Below are positions 55,220 through 63,566 of a stretch of 64,000 nt of DNA, in pieces. Source of the stretch: Nocardioides sp. (lineage in GTDB: Bacteria > Actinomycetota > Actinomycetes > Propionibacteriales > Nocardioidaceae); NCBI RefSeq assembly GCF_025965415.1, contig NZ_JAOPWY010000038.1, forward strand, positions 1-64,000, written 5' to 3'. Positions within the stretch are counted from its first letter, which is position 1; each line of letters starts with the position of its first letter. The position numbers and the translations under genes are program-made. Below the pieces are notes generated by a model. The model was not told the origin of the DNA and ran no database searches. It was given only the letters and a program-made list of their open reading frames with translations.

Positions 55220-58200
55220 TCAGACGTTCCGGCGGTACTGCCCGCCCACCTCGAAGAACGCCTCGGTGACCTGCTCGAGCGAGCAGACCCGGGCGGCGTC
55301 CATCAGCACGGCGAACACGTTCTCCCCGGAGATCGCGGCGTCCTTGAGCCGGGCCAGCGCCTGCTGCGCCTCGGCACCGTGCGCGGCCTGGAAGGCACGC
55401 ACCCGCGTCAGCTGCGACTCCTTCTCCGCCTCGGTGGCGCGGGCCAGCTCGATCTCCTTGGGCTGGGCGTCGGCGGCGCTCTCCTTGACGAAGGTGTTGA
55501 CGCCGATGATCGGCAGCGAGCCGTCGTGCTTGCGGTGCTCGTAGAGCATCGACTCGTCCTGGATCCGCCCGCGCTGGTAGCCGGTCTCCATCGCGCCGAG
55601 CACGCCGCCGCGCTCGTTGATCGAGTCGAACTCCGCGAGCACGGCCGCCTCGACGAGGTCGGTGAGGTCGTCGATGACGAAGGACCCCTGGAGCGGGTTC
55701 TCGTTCATCGCCAGGCCCCACTCGCGATTGATGATCAGCTGGATCGCCAGCGCGCGGCGTACGGAGTCCTCCGTCGGGGTCGTCACGGCCTCGTCGTAGG
55801 CGTTGGTGTGGAGGCTGTTGGCGTTGTCGTAGATCGCGATGAGCGCCTGCAGCGTCGTGCGGATGTCGTTGAAGTCCATCTCCTGCGCGTGCAGCGAGCG
55901 GCCGCTCGTCTGCACGTGGTACTTCAGCTTCTGCGAGCGCTCCGAGGCGCCGTACTTCTCCTTCATCGTCACCGCCCAGATGCGGCGCGCGACGCGGCCC
56001 AGGACGGTGTATTCGGGGTCCATGCCGTTGGAGAAGAAGAACGACAGGTTGGGCGCGAAGTCGTCGATCTTCATCCCGCGCGCGAGGTAGGCCTCGTCGT
56101 AGGTGAAGCCGTTGGCGAGGGTGAAGGCGAGCTGGCTGATCGGGTTCGCCCCGGCCTCGGCGATGTGGTAGCCCGAGATCGACACCGAGTAGAAGTTGCG
56201 CACCTGCTGCTCGATGAACCACTCCTGGATGTCGGCCATCATCCGCAGGCAGAACTCCGTGGAGAACAGCGCCGTGTTCTGGCCCTGGTCCTCCTTGAGG
56301 ATGTCGGCCTGGACGGTGCCGCGGACGTTCGCCAGTGCGTACGCCGCGAGCTGGGCGCGCTCCTCGTCGCTCGGCTCGCGCGACTCCCGCTCGACGAACG
56401 CGTCGACCTGCTGGTCGATCGCGGTGTTGAGGAAGAACGCCAGCACCGTGGGGGCCGGACCGTTGATCGTCAGTGACACCGATGTCGTCGGGGCGACCAG
56501 GTCGAAGCCGTCGAAGAGCTCCTTCATGTCGTCCAGCGTCGCGACCGAGACGCCCGACGTGCCGACCTTGCCGTAGACGTCGGGGCGCGGGTCGGGGTCG
56601 CGGCCGTAGAGCGTGACGGAGTCGAAGGCGGTGGAGAGCCGGGTGGCGTCGTTGCCGTGGCTGAGGATCTTGAAGCGGCGGTTGGTGCGCGCCGGGTCAC
56701 CCTCGCCGGCGAACATCCGGGCCGGGTCCTCGTTGTCGCGCTTGAACGGGAAGACGCCGGCGGTGAAGGGGAAGTAGCCCGGCAGGTTCTCGTTGCGCCA
56801 GAAGCGGACGAGCTCGCCGTGGTCGGAGAAGCGCGGCAGCGCGACGCGCGGGATCTTGTTGCCGCTCAACGACTCCTTGGTGAGCGTGGTGTGGATCTCG
56901 CGCTCGCGCACCACCACGACCTGCTCGTCGCCGGAGTAGGACTCCACGACGGCCGGCCAGCCGGCGATCTGGTCGGCGACCTCGTGCGGGACGGCCTTGC
57001 GGGCGGACTCGAGCAGCGCGGGCACACCGCCCGCGTCGCCGTCGCCGAGCTGGTCGGCGACGTACTGCACGCGCTGGAGGTCGGCCGCCGCCTCGGCGAG
57101 CTCGGTCGTGCGCGCGTGGTAGCCGCGGACCGTCTCGGTGATCTCGGAGAGGTAGCGCACGCGGTCGGCCGGCACGACCTGCCGGATGCCCGACGAGTGG
57201 CGTACGTCGACGTGCGGGAGCGTGCCGTCGGTGACCTCCAGCCCGGCCTCGGCCAGCTCGCCGCGGAGGTGCTGGTAGAGCGCGGTGACGCCGTCGTCGT
57301 TGAAGGTGGCCGCGCTCGTGCCGAACACCGGCATGTCGTGCGGCTGCTTGCCGAAGGCCCCGCGGTTGCGGACCAGCTGGCGGCCGACGTCGCGGAGCGC
57401 GTCCTTGGCGCCGCGACGCTCGAACTTGTTGATCGCGACGCTGTCGGCGAAGTCGAGCATGTCGATCTTCTCCAGCTGCGAGGCGGCGCCGAACTCCGGC
57501 GTCATGACGTAGAGCGAGTGGTCGACGAGCGGCACGATGCCGGCGTCGCCCTGGCCGATGCCGGGCGTCTCGACGATCACCAGGTCGTGCCCGGCGGCCT
57601 TCATCACGTCGATCACGTCGGCGAGGTGCGCGGGCACCTCGTGGGCGCCGCGGGTGGCGAGCGAGCGGAAGAAGACCCGGTCGCCGTCGAGGGAGTTGGC
57701 CCGGATCCGGTCGCCGAGCAGCGCACCACCGCCCTTGCGGCGGGTGGGGTCGACCGCGATGACCGCGATCCGCAGCTTGTCCTGCTGGTCGGTGCGGAAG
57801 CGGCGCACGATCTCGTCGGTGAGCGACGACTTGCCCGAGCCGCCGGTGCCGGTGATGCCCAGGACGGGCACGACGCGGCGCGCAGCCGCCTGCCGGACCT
57901 CGGCCAGCATGGCCTCGTCGAGCCGCCCGCCCTCGGCGCCGGTGATGGCGCGGGCGACGGCGAAGCGGTCACCCGAGAGGACCTGCTCCACCGTGACGGC
58001 GCCCTGGGACCACAGGTCGACGTCGCAGTCGGCGACGACCGAGTTGATCATCCCGACGAGGCCCATCTTCTGGCCGTCCTCGGGGGAGAAGATGGTGACC
58101 CCCGACTCGCGCAGACGGGTGATCTCCGACGGCACGATCACGCCGCCGCCACCTCCGACGACCTGCACGTGGCCGGCACCCTGCGCACGCAGCGACTCGA

Positions 58201-58444
58201 CGAGGTACTCGAAGTACTCGACGTGCCCGCCCTGGTAGGACGAGACCGCCACGCCCTGCACGTCCTCCTCGAGCGCGGCGGTGACGACCTCCTGCACGGA
58301 GCGGTTGTGCCCCAGGTGGATCACCTCGCAGCCCTGGCTCATGAAGATCCGCCGCATGATGTTGATCGAGGCGTCGTGGCCGTCGAACAGCGCCGAGGCG
58401 GTGACGAGGCGGATCGGGTTCTGCGGGGTGTGCATGTCGGCCAT
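55220..58444 (-). CDS. icmF: fused isobutyryl-CoA mutase (B12-binding + MeaB-like GTPase + mutase)
   Basis: DGHDASINIMRRIFMSQGCEVIHLGHNRS; GITGTGGSGKSSLTDEIVRRF; PFTAGVFPFKRDNEDPARMFAGEGDPARTNRRF; KYHVQTSGRSLHAQE. Confidence 0.92.
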   Translation of the reverse strand: MADMHTPQNPIRLVTASALFDGHDASINIMRRIFMSQGCEVIHLGHNRSVQEVVTAALEEDVQGVAVSSYQGGHVEYFEYLVESLRAQGAGHVQVVGGGGGVIVPSEITRLRESGVTIFSPEDGQKMGLVGMINSVVADCDVDLWSQGAVTVEQVLSGDRFAVARAITGAEGGRLDEAMLAEVRQAAARRVVPVLGITGTGGSGKSSLTDEIVRRFRTDQQDKLRIAVIAVDPTRRKGGGALLGDRIRANSLDGDRVFFRSLATRGAHEVPAHLADVIDVMKAAGHDLVIVETPGIGQGDAGIVPLVDHSLYVMTPEFGAASQLEKIDMLDFADSVAINKFERRGAKDALRDVGRQLVRNRGAFGKQPHDMPVFGTSAATFNDDGVTALYQHLRGELAEAGLEVTDGTLPHVDVRHSSGIRQVVPADRVRYLSEITETVRGYHARTTELAEAAADLQRVQYVADQLGDGDAGGVPALLESARKAVPHEVADQIAGWPAVVESYSGDEQVVVVREREIHTTLTKESLSGNKIPRVALPRFSDHGELVRFWRNENLPGYFPFTAGVFPFKRDNEDPARMFAGEGDPARTNRRFKILSHGNDATRLSTAFDSVTLYGRDPDPRPDVYGKVGTSGVSVATLDDMKELFDGFDLVAPTTSVSLTINGPAPTVLAFFLNTAIDQQVDAFVERESREPSDEERAQLAAYALANVRGTVQADILKEDQGQNTALFSTEFCLRMMADIQEWFIEQQVRNFYSVSISGYHIAEAGANPISQLAFTLANGFTYDEAYLARGMKIDDFAPNLSFFFSNGMDPEYTVLGRVARRIWAVTMKEKYGASERSQKLKYHVQTSGRSLHAQEMDFNDIRTTLQALIAIYDNANSLHTNAYDEAVTTPTEDSVRRALAIQLIINREWGLAMNENPLQGSFVIDDLTDLVEAAVLAEFDSINERGGVLGAMETGYQRGRIQDESMLYEHRKHDGSLPIIGVNTFVKESAADAQPKEIELARATEAEKESQLTRVRAFQAAHGAEAQQALARLKDAAISGENVFAVLMDAARVCSLEQVTEAFFEVGGQYRRNV

Positions 58445-58450
58445 GAGAAG

Positions 58451-58456
58451 ATAGTA
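58451..58456 (-). promoter_or_regulatory. putative -10 box TACTAT for leaderless icmF
   Basis: TACTAT-N6-ATG (58444). Confidence 0.55.
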
Positions 58457-58509
58457 GGACTTCCAAGTATTACCCGCGAGTCACAACGCCGCCGCCTCCA
58501 CGCGGGACC

Positions 58510-59001
58510 TCAGAGCGAGTCCCCGAGCCCCGTCCGGAGCGCGGTGAGCCGATCGGTCAGCTCGCGTACGTCGACCTCGGGCAGGCCGGGCGCCTCGAAG
58601 ACCTCGACGTTGAGCGCCGCCGTCGCCTCCTCGACCGCCCCGCGGCCGGCGTCGGTCAGCACCGCGAGCACCACGCGCTTGTCGGCGTCGCCGCGCACGC
58701 GCTCGACGTACCCCTGGGCGACGAGCCGGTCGACCGCGCTGGTGACGCTGGTCGGGTGCACCTGCAGCAGCGACCCGAGCCGCGACATCGGCATCGCCGC
58801 CCCACGGGTGAAGGACAGCAGGCGCAGCACCTCGTAGCGCGCGAAGGTCAGCCCGCGCGGACGGAGCACCGCGTCGATGCGCTCCATCAGCAGCTGCTGC
58901 GCGCGCACGACGGAGGTCACCATCGCCATCCCGTCGGCGGCGCCGGCCCAGCCGTGGGCCACCCACTGCCGGTGGGCCTCGCCGATCGGGTCGCGGGTCA
59001 T
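58510..59001 (-). CDS. MarR family transcriptional regulator
   Basis: LTFARYEVLRLLSFTRGAAMPMSRLGSLLQVHPTSVTSAVDRLVAQGYVERVRGDADKRVVLAVLTDAG. Confidence 0.92.
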   Translation of the reverse strand: MTRDPIGEAHRQWVAHGWAGAADGMAMVTSVVRAQQLLMERIDAVLRPRGLTFARYEVLRLLSFTRGAAMPMSRLGSLLQVHPTSVTSAVDRLVAQGYVERVRGDADKRVVLAVLTDAGRGAVEEATAALNVEVFEAPGLPEVDVRELTDRLTALRTGLGDSL

Positions 59002-59007
59002 GGCTGG

Positions 59008-59013
59008 AGGTTA
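59008..59013 (-). promoter_or_regulatory. putative -10 box TAACCT for leaderless marR
   Basis: TAACCT-N6-ATG; TAA is the stop codon of the upstream gene. Confidence 0.45.
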
Positions 59014-59754
59014 GCCACCGATCGAGCCCAGCACGGCGTGCGCCTCGACCATGGCGGGGCCGTACCAGGTGAGCAACCGCCCCGACACCAGCCGGGTCGG
59101 GGTGGTGAAGGCCTCCGGGCCGTCGTCGGCGGTGAAGACGTACGGCTCGTCCGGCAGCAGCACGACGTCCGCGCCCGAGCCGTCGATCTCCGCGGACGTG
59201 ACCGTCGGATAGCGACCGTCGCGATCGGCCAGCACGTTGGCCAGCCCGGCCCGGGTGAGGAGGTCGTCGGTGTAGGTCGAGGAGCCGACGACCATCCACG
59301 GGTCGCGCCAGATCGGCACGGCCACCGACAGCCGGCGCGGGGCGGGTGTCGACCAGAGCGTGCGGGCCTCGACCAGCCAGGGCGGGTCGGGGAGTTCGAG
59401 GGCCTCGCCGAAGAGCCGGGACATCGCGTCGAGCGACTGCTCCACGGTCTCGATCCGGGTCACCCAGACCGGCACCCCGGAGTCGCGGAGCCGGCGCACG
59501 TCGAGCTCGCGGTTCTCCTCCATGTTGGCCACGACCAGGTCGGGCGAGAGGGCCCGGATCGCGGCCAGGTCGGGGTTCTTGGTGCCGCGGACCCGCGCCA
59601 CGTCGAGGTCGGCGGGATGCGTGCACCAGTCGGTCGCGCCGACGAGCCGGTCCGGTGCCGACGTGGCCAGCGCCTCCGTCAGCGAGGGGACCAGCGAGAC
59701 GATGCGGGTCGCGGGTCGCTCGCCCGGGACGTCGGCTCCCAGGTCGTCGCGCAT
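59011..59754 (-). CDS. helical-backbone metal receptor (BtuF-like) protein without signal peptide
   Basis: ATRIVSLVPSLTEALATSAPDRLVGATDWCTHPADL, RVRGTKNPDLAAIRALSPDLVVANMEENR. Confidence 0.85.
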   Translation of the reverse strand: MRDDLGADVPGERPATRIVSLVPSLTEALATSAPDRLVGATDWCTHPADLDVARVRGTKNPDLAAIRALSPDLVVANMEENRELDVRRLRDSGVPVWVTRIETVEQSLDAMSRLFGEALELPDPPWLVEARTLWSTPAPRRLSVAVPIWRDPWMVVGSSTYTDDLLTRAGLANVLADRDGRYPTVTSAEIDGSGADVVLLPDEPYVFTADDGPEAFTTPTRLVSGRLLTWYGPAMVEAHAVLGSIGG

Positions 59755-59761
59755 GGACCCG

Positions 59762-59767
59762 AGGCTA
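59762..59767 (-). promoter_or_regulatory. putative -10 box TAGCCT for leaderless btuF-like gene
   Basis: TAGCCT-N7-ATG (59754), inside CCGAGGC-CCTA-GCCTCGG palindrome. Confidence 0.5.
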
Positions 59768-59886
59768 GGGCCTCGGCCGACCAGCCGGACGTGCGCCGGT
59801 CCGGGGTGGGCACCCACTCCCGATGCTGATCGCGCCACCGGGTGTCCGCAGCGCCACATGAGGTGTCTCCGTGGTGGAGTTCTCCC

Positions 59887-61032
59887 ATGAGCAAGCACGC
59901 CCGGGCGGCCGCGACGCTGCCCGTCGACGGCATGGAGCGGGCGACCAGCGAGGGGTGGACCTTCCCGGCGCGCAGCCCGGCGACGGGCGACGTCCTCTGG
60001 CAGCTGCCGGACGCCGGGGTCGACGACGCCCGGGCCGCGGCCCGGGCCGCCTGGCGCGCCTTCCACGAGACCCCGTGGAGCACCGACTCGGCGCTGCGGG
60101 TCGACGCGCTCGGACGCTTCCAGGACGCCCTCGTCGCCCGGTCCGGCGAGCTCGCGCAGCTCCTCGCCGCCGAGACGGGGGTGCCGGTGTCGCTGCGTGC
60201 CGCCCACCTCGACGCGCCGATCGCCGGCCTGCGCGCCGTGCCGCACGCGTCGCCCGGTGTCACGGCCGTGATCACGCCGGCCACGTCGCCGCTGGCGGTC
60301 GCGATCGAGGAGGTCGGCCGTGTGCTCGTCGCCGGCGGCACCGTGGTGCTGAAGCCGGCTCCCGAGACGGCCGGCGCGGCCCTCGAGCTCGGGCGGATCG
60401 CGCTCGACTTCCTGCCGCGCGGCGTGCTCAACGTCGTCTCCACGCGCGACGTCGACGTGGCGATCGCCCTCACCCTCGACGACCACGTCGACGAGATCTC
60501 CTTCACCGGGTCGTCGGTCGCGGCCCACCGGGTCCAGGTGGCGGGGGAGCAGGCGGGCAAGCGCGTCCGAATCGACGTCGGAGGCACGGTCACCGTCCGC
60601 GCGGCCGACGACGCCGACCTCGGGGCCGTCGTCTCGGCCGCCGCCGTCACGGTCGCGGCCAACGCGGGCCAGGGGTGCCGGCTCCCGGCCACGGTGGTGG
60701 TGCCCGCGCACCGCTACGCCGAGGCGCTGCACGCCGCCGTCGAGACCATGGCCGAGGTCGTCGTCGGCGCGCCCGCCGAGCCCGACACCCTGTGCGGCCC
60801 GCTGCGCTCGCCGGTGGCGCGGGACCGTGTGCTGCGCTACCTCGCGCTGGCGCGGGCCGAGGGCGGCACGGTGGAGACCGGCGGGCAGGCGCTGGACCGA
60901 GACGGCTGGTGGGTCGCGCCGACCGTCATCAGTGGGCTGTCCGGCGAGTCCCGCCTGGTGCGCGAGGAGATCCTCGGGCCGGTGCTCATGGTCGTGCCGG
61001 ACGCCCGACCCGGGCCATCGGCACGTGCATGA
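59887..61032 (+). CDS. degenerate, C-terminally truncated aldehyde dehydrogenase-family protein
   Basis: ALDH fold sequence through EEILGPVLMVV, then stop; RIDVGGTVTV in place of LELGGK; AGQGCRLP Cys region kept. Confidence 0.8.
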   Translation: MSKHARAAATLPVDGMERATSEGWTFPARSPATGDVLWQLPDAGVDDARAAARAAWRAFHETPWSTDSALRVDALGRFQDALVARSGELAQLLAAETGVPVSLRAAHLDAPIAGLRAVPHASPGVTAVITPATSPLAVAIEEVGRVLVAGGTVVLKPAPETAGAALELGRIALDFLPRGVLNVVSTRDVDVAIALTLDDHVDEISFTGSSVAAHRVQVAGEQAGKRVRIDVGGTVTVRAADDADLGAVVSAAAVTVAANAGQGCRLPATVVVPAHRYAEALHAAVETMAEVVVGAPAEPDTLCGPLRSPVARDRVLRYLALARAEGGTVETGGQALDRDGWWVAPTVISGLSGESRLVREEILGPVLMVVPDARPGPSARA

Positions 61033-61435
61033 TCCCGTCCTCGTCGAAGGCCGGCCCCGTCACCTCGAAGCCGTAGGCCGCATAGAAGCCGGTGAGCGCG
61101 ATCTGGGCGTCGAGCCGCACCTCGCGGTCGGTGCAGTGCGTCATCGCCTCATCCATCATCACCGCGGCGAGGCCCCGTCCGCGGGCCGACGGGGCGACGA
61201 CCACGCGTCCGATCCGCGCCCAGTCGCCGTCGTCGAGCAGGCGCAGGGTGCCGATCACGCTGTCGTCCTCGAGCAGCACGACGTGGCGCGTGGTGGCCTC
61301 GAGGTCGCGCCCGTCCAGGTCGGGATAGGGGCAGTCCTGCTCGATGACGAACACCTGCTGCCGCAGCCGCCAGACGTCGTACGCCGTCCGCGCGGGGAGG
61401 TCGTCGAAGACGACGGTGAGCACCTCGACGGTCAT
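60986..61435 (-). CDS. GNAT family N-acetyltransferase (ElaA-like)
   Basis: VWRLRQQVFVIEQDCPYPDLDGRDLEATTRHVVL, RIGRVVVAPSARGRGLAAVMMDEA. Confidence 0.9.
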   Translation of the reverse strand: MTVEVLTVVFDDLPARTAYDVWRLRQQVFVIEQDCPYPDLDGRDLEATTRHVVLLEDDSVIGTLRLLDDGDWARIGRVVVAPSARGRGLAAVMMDEAMTHCTDREVRLDAQIALTGFYAAYGFEVTGPAFDEDGIMHVPMARVGRPARP

Positions 61436-62331
61436 CGGACGAAGTCCACGACCTGGGCGAGGGCACGACGGGCCTCGGGGATGAACGGCAGCACTCCGTA
61501 GACGTGGATCAGGTCCGGCTCCTCGATCGACGTCAGGTCCCAGCCGGCCTCCGCGGCGCGGCGGGCGAGCAGCCGGCAACCCGGGTGGAGGAGGTCGCGG
61601 GTGCCGTAGAGCATCAGCGCCCTCGGGAGCCCGGCGAGGTCGGCGAGCGCGGGGGAGACCTCGGGCCGGTCGAGGTCCTCCGGCGACCCGGCCCACCAGA
61701 GGGCGTACGCCTCGACCTTGCTGAAGAACAGCCACGGGTCGATCGCGTCGACCTCCCGCGTCTCGGGGGTCGAGGAGGTCAGGTCCACCCAGGGCGCGTG
61801 GAGCACCAGGTGGGTCGCCGGCGTGAGCCCGCGGTCGCGCATGGAGAGCGCCGTCGCGAGGGCGAGGCCGCCGCCCGCGGAGTCCCCGGCCAGCACCACG
61901 CCGCCGTCCTCGTCCGCCCATCGGGCGGCGTCCGCCACCAGTGCGTCGTGGGAGTCGGCCCAGGTGTGCTCCGGGGCGAGCGGGTAGTCGGGCATCACCA
62001 CGCGGGCGCCGATCGCCTCGGCCAGCCGGGTGGCGTACCGCACGTGGACCGCGTCGATCGGTGCCATGAACCCGCCGCCGTGGACGTAGTAGAGGGTGCG
62101 GTGGACCCGGCGGTCCTTCGGCGTCAGGACGTAGGACGGGAAGCCGATGTCGTGGACCGACACGTCCCAGGTCTTCGCGAAGCCGCGCACCGCCCGGGTC
62201 GGGAGCGTGCGCACCTGGGTGCGGTGCTCGGCCTCGACGCGGGCGCGCTCGGCAGGCTCGCTCTCGAGGTCGCCCGACGTGCGGAGCCGCGGGATGAGGG
62301 AGGCCAGGAGCTGGTGGCGGAGGCTGGGCAT
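61432..62331 (-). CDS. alpha/beta hydrolase fold esterase
   Basis: YYVHGGGFMAPIDAVHVRYATRLAEAIGARVVMPDYPLAPEHTWADS, LAGDSAGGGLALA. Confidence 0.92.
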   Translation of the reverse strand: MPSLRHQLLASLIPRLRTSGDLESEPAERARVEAEHRTQVRTLPTRAVRGFAKTWDVSVHDIGFPSYVLTPKDRRVHRTLYYVHGGGFMAPIDAVHVRYATRLAEAIGARVVMPDYPLAPEHTWADSHDALVADAARWADEDGGVVLAGDSAGGGLALATALSMRDRGLTPATHLVLHAPWVDLTSSTPETREVDAIDPWLFFSKVEAYALWWAGSPEDLDRPEVSPALADLAGLPRALMLYGTRDLLHPGCRLLARRAAEAGWDLTSIEEPDLIHVYGVLPFIPEARRALAQVVDFVR

Positions 62332-62337
62332 GCGGGC

Positions 62338-62343
62338 AGCGTA
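62338..62343 (-). promoter_or_regulatory. putative -10 box TACGCT for leaderless esterase
   Basis: TACGCT-N6-ATG (62331). Confidence 0.5.
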
Positions 62344-62379
62344 GGGGCCGTGGCCACGTCGCGGTACGCTGGTGACGAA

Positions 62380-62467
62380 GACAGGGGAGCGCGCGCAGGC
62401 GTGCTGAGAGTGCGGACCAGCCGCAGACCCTATGAACCTGATCCGGTTAGCACCGGCGATAGGGAGT
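62380..62467 (+). ncRNA. TPP riboswitch (THI element)
   Basis: GGGGAGC...GCTGAGAGTGCGG...CCGCAGACCCTATGAACCTGATCCGGTTAGCACCGGCGATAGGGAG; followed by thiamine transporter gene. Confidence 0.93.
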
Positions 62468-62471
62468 CACC

Positions 62472-63566
62472 ATGCGTCAACCACCCGTCCGCGCTGCCCT
62501 CACGACGGCGCTCGCCGCGCTGGTGCTGAGCGCCTGCAGCCTCATCTCCAGTGGCGAGCCGTCGGAGCCGTCGACCTCGGCGGCCGACGGGGAGCCCGGG
62601 GGCACGTCCGGGGGCACGTCCGGGGGCACGGTCGTGCTCGCCACCCACGACTCCTTCCACCTGCCCAAGAGGCTCGTGAAGGCGTTCGAGGAGGAGTCCG
62701 GCTACGACCTCGAGGTGCGCGGCTCCGGTGACGCCGGGACGCTCGCCACCAAGCTCAGCCTCACCGCCGACAACCCCGTCGCCGACGCGGCCTTCGGCAT
62801 CGACAACACCTTCGCCTCCCGCCCGCTGGGCGAGGGCGCCTTCGCCGAGACCACACCGTCGGTGGACCCGCCGGAGGAGTACGCCCTCGCCGAGGGTGGC
62901 GACCGCCTGGTCCCGATCGACTCGGCGAGCGTCTGCGTCAACGTCGACACCGCCTGGTTCGACCGGGAGGGGATCGAGCCGCCCCGCACGCTGGCCGACC
63001 TCACCGACCCGGCGTACGCCGACCTGCTGGTGACCCCCGGCGCCTCGACGAGCAGTCCCGGCATGGCCTTCTTCCTCGCCACCGTCGCGGAGTACGGAGA
63101 CGACTGGGAGACCTACTGGACCGACCTGCTGGCCAACGGCGCCAAGGTCGTCGACGGGTGGGAGGACGCCTACTACGGCGACTTCACCGCAGGCTCGAAG
63201 AACGGCACCCGCCCGATCGTGGTGTCCTACGACTCCTCCCCGGCCTTCACGGTCACCGACGGGAGGACGACCACGGCGGCGCTCCTCGACACCTGCTTCC
63301 GCCAGGTCGAGTACGCCGGCGTCCTCGCCGGCGCCGACAACCCCGAGGGTGCGCAGGCGCTGGTCGACTGGATGCTCAGCGACGAGGTCCAGAGCGCGCT
63401 GCCGGAGTCGATGTACGTCTTCCCGGTCATGCCCGGCGCGACGGTCCCCGACGACTGGGCGACCTTCGCCCCGCAGCCCACCGACCCCTACGAGGTCTCG
63501 CCCGAGGAGATCGCCGCCCACCGCGAGCAGTGGCTGACCGAGTGGACCGACGTCATCTCGCGATGA
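62472..63566 (+). CDS. thiB: thiamine ABC transporter substrate-binding lipoprotein
   Basis: LSACSLISS lipobox; VVLATHDSFHLPKRLVKAFEEESGYDLEVRGSGDAGTLATKLSLTADNPVADAAFGIDNTF; downstream of TPP riboswitch. Confidence 0.92.
   Translation: MRQPPVRAALTTALAALVLSACSLISSGEPSEPSTSAADGEPGGTSGGTSGGTVVLATHDSFHLPKRLVKAFEEESGYDLEVRGSGDAGTLATKLSLTADNPVADAAFGIDNTFASRPLGEGAFAETTPSVDPPEEYALAEGGDRLVPIDSASVCVNVDTAWFDREGIEPPRTLADLTDPAYADLLVTPGASTSSPGMAFFLATVAEYGDDWETYWTDLLANGAKVVDGWEDAYYGDFTAGSKNGTRPIVVSYDSSPAFTVTDGRTTTAALLDTCFRQVEYAGVLAGADNPEGAQALVDWMLSDEVQSALPESMYVFPVMPGATVPDDWATFAPQPTDPYEVSPEEIAAHREQWLTEWTDVISR

Noticed and set aside
56657-58837. 726-aa plus-strand ORF
   Set aside because: Antisense shadow of icmF with Val/Ala/Gly/Asp-biased composition.
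62598-62630. Triplicated GGGGGCACGTCC in thiB
   Set aside because: Encodes a GGTSGGTSGGT linker after the lipobox; ordinary flexible spacer.
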